Source: Ignavibacteriae bacterium HGW-Ignavibacteriae-3
GTDB lineage: Bacteria > Bacteroidota > Ignavibacteria > Ignavibacteriales > Melioribacteraceae
DNA length: 41,913 nt
Assembly: GCA_002839795.1 (NCBI GenBank)
Contig: PGYS01000009.1
Location: forward strand, 1-41,913
Reading direction: 5' to 3'
Both the position numbers and the translations under genes were made by a program. Positions 1 to 7,622 of the stretch are shown here, one piece after another (positions within the stretch are counted from its first letter, which is position 1; every line of letters starts with the position of its first letter). The notes under the pieces are model-generated. The model saw only the letters and a program-made list of their open reading frames with translations, did not search any database and was not told the origin of the DNA.

Positions 1-1197
1 AATCAGGAAGTGGATACAATCGAAGAATTGATTCATGAGATAGAACATTTAACGGATGCTGCCTCAAATGGAAATCTTACAATACGGGGAGAAGACGAAA
101 AATTCAAAGGCGGATTTAAAAAAATAGTTGCCGGATTGAATAAAACTCTCGACACAGTGATTTATCCTATGAAAGAAGGTGCCGAAGTTCTGGCAGTTAT
201 GGCTACCGGAGATCTTACAGCCAGAGTAAAAGGGGAATATAAAGGCGATCATCAATTAATGAAGAACAGTATCAACGCAGTTTCCGATTCTTTAAGCAGT
301 GCGCTTATGGAAGTCTCTGAATCTGTTACCGCTACTGCCAGTGCCGCAAATGAAATTTCCGCAAGTTCCGAACAGATGGCGGCGGGCGCCAGCGAGCAGA
401 GCGTTCAAACTTCAGAAATTACCGGCTCCATAGAACAGATGACAACAACAATTCTCGAAAATACAAAGAACGCTTCATTTGCCGCTTCTACTGCCAAGAA
501 TGCCGGCGAACAGGCAAAGAAAGGCGGGCTGGTTGTTCATCAGACAATTCAGGGGATGAACAGAATAAGTGATGTTGTGGAAAAATCCGCAAAGATGGTT
601 TACGCGCTCGGGAAAAACAGCGATAAGATTGGAGAAATAATTCAGGTTATTGACGACATTGCGGATCAGACAAATCTTCTTGCGCTTAATGCCGCCATAG
701 AAGCGGCGCGCGCCGGCGAACAGGGAAGAGGATTTGCAGTTGTTGCCGATGAGGTTCGCAAGCTGGCTGAAAGAACTACCAAGGCAACCAAAGAAATTGC
801 GAGTATGATCAAAACAATTCAGAAGGATACCGGCGATGCCGTAGCATCGATGAAGGAAGGCACGGTTGAAGTTGAAAACGGAAAACGTCTGGCTAATGAA
901 GCTGAAAATGTTCTCAAGGAAATAATTGATGTTGCCCAAAAAGTTGCCGACACGGTCATTCAGGTTGCGGAAGCCAGCATGGAACAGTCTAATTCTTCGG
1001 AACTTATAAGCAGGAATATTGAAGGGATCAATAATGTAACCAGAGATACCTCTCAGGGTATTACGCAGATTGCAAGAGCATCCGAGGACCTCAGCAAACT
1101 GACAATAAATTTACAGGAAATGATCACGCGATTTAAAATATCTTCCGACCACAGCAGACTGAGTGTAAGAAGCAATGGAAAATTGATTCACGGCTGA
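1..1197 (+). CDS. Methyl-accepting chemotaxis protein, 3' part
   Basis: Chemoreceptor signalling protein that would pass ligand or redox input to the CheA kinase. The frame is open to the window edge (three codons lie upstream of the GTG at 10), so the true start and any membrane or sensor part probably lie outside. The visible N-terminal 90 residues look like HAMP-type helices (two similar stretches, each with a GNLT or GDLT turn). A long coiled coil follows, with the hallmark hairpin tip [20 protein letters not shown] and then [18 protein letters not shown], near residues 218-255. No CheR-docking pentapeptide is seen at the C-terminus (it ends KLIHG). It sits just upstream of the flagellar regulators and che genes. 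Family call is certain; ligand and topology are not visible. Confidence 0.93.
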   Translation, partial: NQEVDTIEELIHEIEHLTDAASNGNLTIRGEDEKFKGGFKKIVAGLNKTLDTVIYPMKEGAEVLAVMATGDLTARVKGEYKGDHQLMKNSINAVSDSLSSALMEVSESVTATASAANEISASSEQMAAGASEQSVQTSEITGSIEQMTTTILENTKNASFAASTAKNAGEQAKKGGLVVHQTIQGMNRISDVVEKSAKMVYALGKNSDKIGEIIQVIDDIADQTNLLALNAAIEAARAGEQGRGFAVVADEVRKLAERTTKATKEIASMIKTIQKDTGDAVASMKEGTVEVENGKRLANEAENVLKEIIDVAQKVADTVIQVAEASMEQSNSSELISRNIEGINNVTRDTSQGITQIARASEDLSKLTINLQEMITRFKISSDHSRLSVRSNGKLIHG

Positions 1198-1232
1198 CAG
1201 ATTGCATAAAAATAAATAGTTTATTAAGTCCT

Positions 1233-1280
1233 AAGGGCGGTTCAAAACCGGAATAGATTATACGGAGAAGAGCCGCCCTT
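1233..1280 (+). terminator. Possible terminator hairpin after the chemoreceptor gene
   Basis: AAGGGCGG (1233-1240) and CCGCCCTT (1273-1280) are perfect inverted repeats. They extend inward by a wobble pair and two Watson-Crick pairs (1241-1243 with 1270-1272), and a small inner CCG/CGG pairing is possible (1248-1250 with 1263-1265). The following sequence is only moderately T-rich (AATTATTTCTT), so intrinsic termination is plausible but not strong. It lies 35 nt after the stop codon, where an end of transcript is expected. A protein-binding dyad is the alternative. Confidence 0.5.
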
Positions 1281-1416
1281 AATTATTTCTTCCCCGTCCG
1301 GAAAGCAGCCTTCATATCCAATCGCCTGATAAAATAATTCATCCTTCAAGTAAAATTCTCTATTTTTGTTACTGGAAATATGTTGTATTATTGGGATGTA
1401 TTACGAGGATTGACAT

Positions 1417-2118
1417 ATGAATGATTTAACACAGGAAAACAAGCTTCTCCTGCTGGGTAAATTGACAGCAGGACTTGTTCATGAAATTCGAAATCCGCTG
1501 TCGGCAATTAAATTAAATCTTGATTATATGAAAATGGCGGAGGATGATCTGCCGACCGATCTTAAGGAAATAGTTTCCGAATCTCTCGATTCATTTGAGC
1601 AGGTAAACTTTCTTATTGAGGATGTGCTTGATTTTACGCGCAAGTCCACTGATAAAACACATCAGGTATCCGTGCCGCATATTACCGATAAATGTCTTAA
1701 AATAATTTTAACAACAGCGCGCACTAAAGGCGTTTCAATTGTTAAAGAGATCTCTGAAAACCTCCCGGTACTAAATGTTAATAAAAATAAATTGATGCAG
1801 ATTTTTTTAAATATCCTTAATAACGCAATTGAAGCTTCCAAGGAAAAAAGCAACATTATTATTCGCAGTTTTCTTGAAGAATGCAACGGAGTAACTGCGC
1901 TTGTCTGGCAGGTGCAGGATTTTGGAATCGGAATGAAACCCGAAGATAAAGCAAAAGTTTTGAGCGGATTTTTTACTACGAAAAGTAAAGGACATGGAAT
2001 CGGGCTGGGGGTCTGTAAATCTCTAACCGAAGAGTTAAACGGCGAAATGTTTTTTGATTCCGAATTTGGAATTGGAACAACATTTTCCGTAAAATTTAAC
2101 ATCAATAATAATTTGTAA
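1417..2118 (+). CDS. Soluble sensor histidine kinase, FlgS/NtrB-like
   Basis: A 233-residue kinase that should autophosphorylate on His and pass phosphate to the response regulator encoded 21 nt downstream. The H-box is HEIRNPLSAIK (His22). The ATPase domain shows an N-box (IFLNILNNAIEA), a G1 box (DFGIGM) and FFTTKSKGHGIGLGV. There is no transmembrane segment and essentially no sensor domain before the H-box, so it must sense an intracellular cue or a partner. This matches the cytoplasmic FlgS kinases that monitor the flagellar export apparatus in Campylobacter and Helicobacter. That functional parallel is inferred from architecture and context, so no gene symbol is assigned. No sigma-54 element is seen upstream, so it is probably transcribed by a housekeeping sigma factor. 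Confidence 0.9.
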   Translation: MNDLTQENKLLLLGKLTAGLVHEIRNPLSAIKLNLDYMKMAEDDLPTDLKEIVSESLDSFEQVNFLIEDVLDFTRKSTDKTHQVSVPHITDKCLKIILTTARTKGVSIVKEISENLPVLNVNKNKLMQIFLNILNNAIEASKEKSNIIIRSFLEECNGVTALVWQVQDFGIGMKPEDKAKVLSGFFTTKSKGHGIGLGVCKSLTEELNGEMFFDSEFGIGTTFSVKFNINNNL

Positions 2119-2139
2119 TATTTACCCCAAAGGTTTGAT

Positions 2140-3534
2140 ATGATCAAGGCAAAAATACTTGTTGTGGATGATGACGATCTTGTCTCCGCTTCTCTTAAAA
2201 AAGTTCTGATTAAGCTGGGATATGATGTTGAAACTTGTCTTAATGCCGCCGAAGTGGAGCAGTTTATCACCCAATTCAATCCGGATATAATCCTGCTTGA
2301 CATATATCTCACAACCCACAATGGTATTGATGTTCTGCGGTCGCTAAAGAAAAAATACGCGGGCATTCCCGTAATTATGATAACCGGGTATGCGGACGTT
2401 AAAATTGCGGTTACTGCCATTAAAGCCGGGGCGTACGATTTTCTTCTGAAACCGATTGATCTTGAACAGCTGAATTTTATCCTCGAAAAAGCGATAGAAA
2501 ATCTTAATCTAAAATCCGAGGTTAATAAACTTCATACATTGCTAGAGGATAATCATCTTACAAAAGAGTATTTCGGAAAAAGCTCAAAGATTCAGCGGAT
2601 TGTTTCTTCAGTTGAAAAACTTGCGAGAAGCACGGATACAACAATGCTACTCGAAGGCGAAAGCGGTACAGGAAAAGAAGTTTTTGCCAAATTTATTCAT
2701 CAGCAGAGCCCTCGGTGCAATTCCCCTTTCATAACGATTAACTGCGCTACAATCCCTAAAGACCTGGCGGAAAGTGAATTGTTCGGACACGAAAAAGGCG
2801 CTTTTACTGGCGCATCAACAAAAACAAAACTCGGTAAATTTGAACTTGCCGACGGAGGCACAATTCTTCTAGATGAAATCGGTGAGCTGACACTTGATCT
2901 TCAGGTAAAATTGCTGCGGGTGCTTCAGGAAAGAAAATTCTATAGGTTAGGCGGCGAAAAAGAGGTTACTGTGAATGTTCGCATCCTGGCCGCAACAAAC
3001 AGAAACCTTGAGGAGGAAGTTGGCAGAGGATTTTTCAGGGAGGATTTGTACTATAGGTTAAATGTTGCCAAAATAAATGTCCCTCCGCTCCGCGAGCGAA
3101 AGGAGGATATAATTTATATCGCCTACTCCTTTATTGATGAGTTCTCAAAAAAATTCGGAAAGAATATCGGAGGTATTGATCAAACCGGCCTCGATATTCT
3201 TAAATCCTATTCGTGGAAGGGTAACATAAGAGAATTGCGTAATGTTATGGAAAGGGTGATTCTTCTTGCCGAAGAGAATGAACTTACTGACCATCATTTT
3301 TCATTTCTGGCAGATAAAAAGGACACAGTTGAAAGCGAAGATGAAAAATTTATTCTCCAGGTTCCCTCCAAAGGTGTTAAAATCGATCTGGTCCTGAAAA
3401 CTTTAATTCAGAAAACACTCAAAATCACAAACGGAAACCAGGTAAAAGCCGCAAAAGTGCTTGGACTTTCAAGATCCAAACTCCGATACAGAATGGAACA
3501 GCTTGGCATAGAGGTTACAAAAAATATTAATTAG
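2140..3534 (+). CDS. Sigma-54-dependent response regulator, FlgR/NtrC-like
   Basis: Enhancer-binding activator of RNA polymerase-sigma-54. The receiver domain spans about 1-118, with phospho-acceptor Asp54 in LLDIYL and Lys107 in LLKPI. The AAA+ domain spans about 145-380, with Walker A GESGTGKE (about 173-180), the sigma-54 contact loop GAFTGA (220-225) and Walker B GGTILLDEIGEL (about 239-250). A Fis-type helix-turn-helix is at the C-terminus (KAAKVLGLSRSKLRYRM). All catalytic motifs are intact. Its partner kinase is directly upstream. The next promoter region, 250 nt downstream, holds a dyad plus a -24/-12 element that recurs before flgB and fliL, so this protein is the prime candidate activator of the early flagellar operons. 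The activator role is certain from motifs; the target genes are inferred. Confidence 0.95.
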   Translation: MIKAKILVVDDDDLVSASLKKVLIKLGYDVETCLNAAEVEQFITQFNPDIILLDIYLTTHNGIDVLRSLKKKYAGIPVIMITGYADVKIAVTAIKAGAYDFLLKPIDLEQLNFILEKAIENLNLKSEVNKLHTLLEDNHLTKEYFGKSSKIQRIVSSVEKLARSTDTTMLLEGESGTGKEVFAKFIHQQSPRCNSPFITINCATIPKDLAESELFGHEKGAFTGASTKTKLGKFELADGGTILLDEIGELTLDLQVKLLRVLQERKFYRLGGEKEVTVNVRILAATNRNLEEEVGRGFFREDLYYRLNVAKINVPPLRERKEDIIYIAYSFIDEFSKKFGKNIGGIDQTGLDILKSYSWKGNIRELRNVMERVILLAEENELTDHHFSFLADKKDTVESEDEKFILQVPSKGVKIDLVLKTLIQKTLKITNGNQVKAAKVLGLSRSKLRYRMEQLGIEVTKNIN

Positions 3535-3718
3535 CGGTCAGTTTTAGTTAGTACCGCCGCGTCAGTAATTCCCCGGAAATCTTTCCCCCGATTAATACCG
3601 TTTTTTTCGCTAATGCGTTAATCATTTTTAGAAAAGTTCCGATAATATATCCGTACTGGTTTATACTCCGGACAATATTAAACCGCGATTGGAAAACCGT
3701 CTGTGCGAATATTTCCAC

Positions 3719-3736
3719 ATGGCTAATATTGAGCAG
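3719..3736 (+). promoter_or_regulatory. Predicted activator-binding dyad, HEAT/che promoter
   Basis: ATGGCTAATATTGAGCAG matches 13 of 18 positions of the dyad TTGGCTAATATTAGCCAA that I derive from this window. The left half (GGCTAATATT) is perfect and the right half is degenerate. Its AATATT begins exactly 62 nt before the first G of the -24 GG at 3787, the same distance as at flgB and fliL. The likely binder is the FlgR-like regulator encoded just upstream, by inference. Confidence 0.6.
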
Positions 3737-3785
3737 AGATATAGCGGCAAATGGTAAGATTTCCATTTAAGGAAAGGAAAATTTG

Positions 3786-3800
3786 AGGCACATAATTTGT
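3786..3800 (+). promoter_or_regulatory. Sigma-54-like -24/-12 promoter of the HEAT/che operon
   Basis: The sequence AGGCAC-ATAAT-TTGT fits the sigma-54 pattern TGGCAC-N5-TTGC, with GG at 3787-3788 and TTG ending at 3799. The near-invariant C of the -12 GC is T here, and the first T of the -24 box is A, so it is a variant. The predicted start of transcription is near 3812, giving a leader of about 59 nt. Support comes mainly from the fixed distance to the upstream dyad. Confidence 0.6.
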
Positions 3801-3870
3801 CTTTCCAAGTTCGGTTGAAGAGCAACGGACTCACTAAATAATTTATAATATCATCATTTGAAGACGAATT

Positions 3871-5271
3871 ATGAAAATAGACGACGAATTCAAAAAGATT
3901 GAAATATTAAAAAAAGGGGATGCAGAAGCTAAAATAGAATTTTTGAACAGTCTGACATATGAAGAACTTTCAGAAAAATTATGTGAAGCCGTTGCCGAGT
4001 TAATCAATGATGATGATAAAGGTGTCCGCAATAGTGCGGTTTCACTCATCATCAGAAATCGCCATCCAAAGTTTCCGGAATTGGTTGCCAGGTTTATAAA
4101 TTATAATGATTTATCAGTACGGAATCTTGCGGGTGAAATATTAATAGAACTTGGTTCCCTTTCTGTTGAACCTCTGATCATATATCATCATCAGGATGAT
4201 AAAGACACCCTTAAATTTATTATTGACCTTCTCGGTGCTATCAAAGAGCCGCGTTCGTCGCTTTTCATATTAGGAATTTTAAGCAGTTCCGAAAATGATA
4301 ATGTTATTCTTGCCTGCCTGGAAGCCCTGGGAAATATACGATTCGACGGGGCCGTTGATGTGATGATGCTTTTTTATGACCGGAATGATTTGTACAAACC
4401 CACCGTAGTTGAAGCGCTTGGCAAGATAGGTTCAAAAATTGCTTTGGACTTTTTGGTTGAGCGTTTTCCGAATGCGGATGAACTCACACGGTATGCAATT
4501 ATTGAAAGTCTGGGGTCGCTCGGCGATATGAATACGTTTTTCTTTCTGCTTGAACAAATGTCCGAGATTAAAGGCCCAATGGTACTGCCTTTAATAAGCT
4601 CGTTGGCCGCTCTTAAAGAAAAATGTTGTCTGGATATTCCATTCGATGACAGAACGAAAAATATTCTCCTTTACGCAATAGCCGAAGGTTCTCCTGAACA
4701 TAAAAAAATTGCTTTTAATCTAGTTGAGACGTTTGATGATAAAGAAATTCTCAGTGCAAGTTTAAAACTGCTTGGTGAAGATATTGAGCTTGATGAAGTG
4801 ATTCAGTCAAAGATCCTTAAAAACACTGATTTTATCTACTTCGATATTGCCCGGTTGATAAACCGGAATGTTCCAAACCTCAAAAATATACTTGAACTCT
4901 TCCGCGTTACCATTAACCACATTAAAGAATTTAATGTACCGGTCGGGGTTTCAGTCATGGAGATCAGGAATATCGTACATGCAATAAGCGGGTTACTGGA
5001 GCATCATGATGAAGAGATAAGGAAGACGGCAATGGAAATTCTATTCGAACTGGATAAAGAAAGCGCTCTTCTCTTCATTGATGTTATCTCGGGTGATGAA
5101 AACAACTGGAACCGGTTAAGACTTTTAGAAATCATTGAGAACATACCGGGTTCAGCATTCGATTCAGTAATCCTTAAATTTTTGGATGATTCCGATGAAA
5201 TGATTCGTGAAAAAGCGGCCCAAACTGTCAGGATCAAAAAAATTAGTCACTCATCAACTAATGTGAACTGA
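3871..5271 (+). CDS. HEAT-repeat protein leading the chemotaxis operon
   Basis: A 466-residue, probably cytosolic protein with no signal peptide or membrane segment. It is built of helical repeats of the HEAT type with the typical D-x-x-V/I-R pattern: DDDKGVRNSAVSLI (about 47-60), NDLSVRNLAGEILIELG (about 78-94), HHDEEIRKTAMEILFELD near 385-400 and DSDEMIREKAAQTV near the C-terminus. The middle holds further poorly conserved repeats. HEAT solenoids usually act as protein-binding scaffolds, and the partner here is unknown. It is the first gene of the operon, with cheR starting 4 nt after its stop, so a role in assembling or positioning chemotaxis or motor proteins is plausible. No catalytic motif is visible. 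Confidence 0.8.
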   Translation: MKIDDEFKKIEILKKGDAEAKIEFLNSLTYEELSEKLCEAVAELINDDDKGVRNSAVSLIIRNRHPKFPELVARFINYNDLSVRNLAGEILIELGSLSVEPLIIYHHQDDKDTLKFIIDLLGAIKEPRSSLFILGILSSSENDNVILACLEALGNIRFDGAVDVMMLFYDRNDLYKPTVVEALGKIGSKIALDFLVERFPNADELTRYAIIESLGSLGDMNTFFFLLEQMSEIKGPMVLPLISSLAALKEKCCLDIPFDDRTKNILLYAIAEGSPEHKKIAFNLVETFDDKEILSASLKLLGEDIELDEVIQSKILKNTDFIYFDIARLINRNVPNLKNILELFRVTINHIKEFNVPVGVSVMEIRNIVHAISGLLEHHDEEIRKTAMEILFELDKESALLFIDVISGDENNWNRLRLLEIIENIPGSAFDSVILKFLDDSDEMIREKAAQTVRIKKISHSSTNVN

Positions 5272-5275
5272 AATC

Positions 5276-6178
5276 ATGAATTTAACTCCAAATATAAGTT
5301 TTACGGAACCGGCTACTAAATTCGGACTGATATCGACCAAGCCAGCGTTGATGTCTGAGTTGCTTTTCGAGTCAATCCGCAAGTATATCTATGAAATTAC
5401 AGGTATTTATTTTCAGGATAATAAAAAATATTTTCTTGAAAGCAGACTGCACCGGAGGATGAATTTTCTTGGATTGAAGCGATATGACGAATATTTTGAC
5501 TTAATTAAACGCGGCGATGATTCCACAGATGAAAAACAATATTTAATTGAAGCAATTACAATTAACGAGACATTCTTTTTCAGAAATCAGCCGCAGCTTG
5601 ATGTTCTGGCCTCTCAGATTTTCCCGGAAACAATTACGGCATTGGCTTCTAAAAACAGGACTAAAATCAGAATCTGGAGCGCGGCTTGTTCATCCGGCGA
5701 AGAAGCTTATTCCATTGCAATGATTTTTCAGGATCTTATTAAACCCCGCTATCCTCAGATAGAACTTGAAATTGTGGGAACAGATATTAATGGCGCAGTA
5801 ATAGAAACCGCCAATTCAGGAATTTTCAAAGATTATTCCGTGCGCAATACTCCTCCTTATTATTTAAAAAAATATTTCAAGTCAAAGAACGGATCTTATG
5901 AAATTCTTCCCGAAATTAAACAGATGGTGAATTTTAAAGTGCACAATTTATACGATGATAGCTCAATGAAGACTATGTATAACTTTGATGTAATTTTCTG
6001 CGCAAATGTTTTAATCTATTTTGATGCGGCATCGAAGACTAAAGTAATAGCTAATTTATACAATTCACTCAATAAGGGAGGGTGTCTGTTTATCGGTTAT
6101 TCGGAAACTCTTCACGGCATCTCGAAAGCTTTTAAGCTGCTCAGTTTCCCAAATACCGTAGGATATAAAAAGGAGTAA
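5276..6178 (+). CDS. cheR: Chemotaxis protein methyltransferase CheR
   Basis: Transfers methyl groups from S-adenosylmethionine to receptor glutamates in adaptation. An N-terminal helical domain (LFESIRKYIYEITGIYF, then ITINETFFFRNQPQLDVL) is followed by the SAM-binding fold with RIWSAACSSGEEAYSIAM (about 130-148), VGTDINGAVI, and the FCANVLIYFD segment. The 300-residue length is normal, with about 25 extra N-terminal residues. A second Met at residue 26 (MSELLFESI) could be the real start. It lies between the HEAT gene (4-nt gap) and a CheY-like gene (6-nt gap) in one operon. Confidence 0.95.
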   Translation: MNLTPNISFTEPATKFGLISTKPALMSELLFESIRKYIYEITGIYFQDNKKYFLESRLHRRMNFLGLKRYDEYFDLIKRGDDSTDEKQYLIEAITINETFFFRNQPQLDVLASQIFPETITALASKNRTKIRIWSAACSSGEEAYSIAMIFQDLIKPRYPQIELEIVGTDINGAVIETANSGIFKDYSVRNTPPYYLKKYFKSKNGSYEILPEIKQMVNFKVHNLYDDSSMKTMYNFDVIFCANVLIYFDAASKTKVIANLYNSLNKGGCLFIGYSETLHGISKAFKLLSFPNTVGYKKE

Positions 6179-6184
6179 ATATTA

Positions 6185-6550
6185 ATGAAGAAAGTAATTC
6201 TTGTTGTTGATGATTCTCCAACGATCCGAAAATTCGTTTCGGTAGCTTTGTCCTTGAAGGGATTCGAAATAGTCAGCTGCGCCGATGGAATGGAGGCAAT
6301 TGAGTTTCTCCCGACGAAAAAAGTTGATCTGTTAATAACTGATCTTAATATGCCCAATGTTGACGGTTTTGAATTGATCGCTTCGATTAGAAAAAATAAT
6401 GAGTATAAGGAAATACCCATCATTGTTTTATCGTATCTGGGAGATACGGAGGATATCCAAAAAGGTTTGGAGTGCGGGGCTAATTCCTATCTGGTCAAAC
6501 CATTTGACCCGGAACGTATTATTAATGAAGTCTCTAAATATTTAAATTAA
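6185..6550 (+). CDS. Single-domain response regulator, CheY-like
   Basis: A stand-alone 121-residue receiver domain. It has the acidic pair DD (9-10), phospho-acceptor Asp53 in ITDLNMP, a Ser in place of the switch Thr in IVLSYLG, and the invariant Lys in YLVKPF. There is no output domain, so it works by binding another protein. It is the first of two consecutive receivers. The second (6561) looks more like classical CheY, so this one may be a phosphate sink, an adaptation partner (CheV/FrzZ-like) or a second motor regulator. Its role cannot be settled from sequence alone. Confidence 0.9.
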   Translation: MKKVILVVDDSPTIRKFVSVALSLKGFEIVSCADGMEAIEFLPTKKVDLLITDLNMPNVDGFELIASIRKNNEYKEIPIIVLSYLGDTEDIQKGLECGANSYLVKPFDPERIINEVSKYLN

Positions 6551-6560
6551 GGAAGCAGTT

Positions 6561-6938
6561 ATGGCACTTAAATTTTTGGTCGTTGACGATTCGGTGACAA
6601 TGAGAAGAATTGTTGCTAATTCACTAAAAACAATCGGGCATGATTTATATGTTGAAGCGGGTGACGGGCGGGAAGCTTTAACAAAGTTAATTTCCGATGA
6701 CTCTATTAATTTTGTTATTACTGACTGGAATATGCCGGAAGTCTCCGGTCTTGAACTCGTAAAAGCGATCCGGTCAAATGAAAAATTCGGTTCTATCCCT
6801 ATTCTTATGGTTACTACGCGCGGATTAAAGGAAGATATAATTGAGGCACTTGCCGCAAAAGTAAACAATTATGTTGTTAAACCGTTCACACCACAGATCT
6901 TAAAAGAAAAAATTGAACAAATAGTAAGTTCAAGCTGA
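6561..6938 (+). CDS. cheY: Chemotaxis response regulator CheY
   Basis: Receiver protein that, when phosphorylated by CheA, binds FliM to change motor rotation. All key residues are seen: DD (9-10), Asp55 in the CheY-typical TDWNMP, Thr in MVTTRG, and Lys in VVKPF. At 125 residues it matches CheY size. The start ATG at 6561 has an AAGGA sequence about 9 nt upstream. It is directly followed (9 nt) by the cheZ phosphatase gene, which supports assigning the CheY role to this receiver rather than to the preceding one. FliM in this window carries the matching EIDQLL binding motif. Confidence 0.92.
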   Translation: MALKFLVVDDSVTMRRIVANSLKTIGHDLYVEAGDGREALTKLISDDSINFVITDWNMPEVSGLELVKAIRSNEKFGSIPILMVTTRGLKEDIIEALAAKVNNYVVKPFTPQILKEKIEQIVSSS

Positions 6939-6947
6939 GAGGGGAAA

Positions 6948-7622
6948 ATGATGCAGTCTAACACCAGCTTCGAAAACATATTTAAAAAGCTCGGCGACCT
7001 GAAAGATTTTTTTGTCTACGGACAAAAACTGATCCCGATTCTGCATAAAATTTTGAATTTTATGCATGATACTGTTCCGCTTTTGGAAAATGTGAATCAT
7101 TCTATTCAGGACAGCACGAGTAAAATACCCAAGGCCGCAAGACAAATTAACAACATCACAAATGCCACGGAAGTAGCCACGACGGAAATTCTTGATATCG
7201 TCGATGAGCTTGCATTGGACATTGCAGATATGCAGAATAAGGCGGAATCGCTGCGGAAAAAGTATGGAAACGACAAAGACCTGAATACGCTTCTGGCGAC
7301 AATTGAAAAAATTAAGGATGGGGTAATAAATATTTCAATCCCTCTGCAGGTGCAGGATATTACTTCTCAGCAGCTGTTCGCTGTAAATCATATGATCCAG
7401 TCCATTCAGGAAAGACTCGGGGCTCTTCTTGTCGAATTTAAAGATAAAGATATTCAGGATGTTCCGGATATAAAATTTGATTTTCCCGATGAACTATCTT
7501 TTAATGCCAATGCACGATATGAAAAAACTAATAAGTCGCAGTCCCTGGCTGATTCATTAGTAAATGAAAAATTAAAAAAGGCAACACAATCTGAGATTGA
7601 TAAACTTTTTGCGAAATCATGA
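6948..7622 (+). CDS. cheZ: CheY-P phosphatase CheZ
   Basis: A 224-residue helical protein that should speed dephosphorylation of CheY-P. The diagnostic segment is VQDITSQQ with Asp137 and Gln141, the same Asp-x3-Gln spacing as the catalytic pair of the E. coli enzyme (DFQDLTGQ). An upstream helix, NITNATEVATTEILDIVDEL, resembles the CheZ four-helix bundle. The C-terminus, SEIDKLFAKS, follows an unstructured linker and resembles CheY-binding peptides (compare EIDQLL at the FliM N-terminus here). It lies 9 nt after cheY and overlaps cheA by 4 nt (ATGA). CheZ is best known from proteobacteria, so this is a divergent member. Confidence 0.85.
   Translation: MMQSNTSFENIFKKLGDLKDFFVYGQKLIPILHKILNFMHDTVPLLENVNHSIQDSTSKIPKAARQINNITNATEVATTEILDIVDELALDIADMQNKAESLRKKYGNDKDLNTLLATIEKIKDGVINISIPLQVQDITSQQLFAVNHMIQSIQERLGALLVEFKDKDIQDVPDIKFDFPDELSFNANARYEKTNKSQSLADSLVNEKLKKATQSEIDKLFAKS

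Larger units (their letters stand above)
3535..3870 (+). other. 336-nt intergenic regulatory region upstream of the HEAT/che operon
   Basis: No credible gene is seen on either strand. The region holds three AATATT cores (3674-3679, 3708-3713, 3725-3730). The last forms the dyad annotated separately, and the middle one sits in an imperfect GTG...CAC dyad (3703-3718). It also holds a sigma-54-like -24/-12 element (3786-3800) and about 59 nt of predicted leader. A short GCGGT/ACCGC inverted repeat (3534-3557) directly follows the regulator stop but has no T tract. The multiple cores suggest more than one activator dimer binds here. Confidence 0.6.

Noticed and set aside
1361-1368. TATTTTTG as a Bacteroidetes-type -7 promoter box for the kinase gene
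   Set aside because: It fits TAnnTTTG, but no TTG-type upstream box lies at the right distance, and such a short AT-rich word is common here.
1662-2420. A 252-codon open frame on the - strand across the kinase and regulator genes
   Set aside because: It lies entirely opposite two genes with intact catalytic motifs, its translation is Ser/Ile-rich with no domain, and nothing nearby is on the - strand.
3534-3557. GCGGT/ACCGC hairpin as terminator after the response regulator
   Set aside because: The stem is only 5 bp with a 14-nt loop and is not followed by a T run.
3548-3766. A 72-codon open frame on the - strand in the gap before the HEAT gene
   Set aside because: No ribosome-binding site or recognisable domain; the region is explained by promoter elements.
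6562-6579. TGGCAC at the cheY start as a sigma-54 -24 box
   Set aside because: Ten nt after the GG there is no GC or TTG in register, and no dyad lies 62 nt upstream; the match comes from the codons of Met-Ala-Leu.
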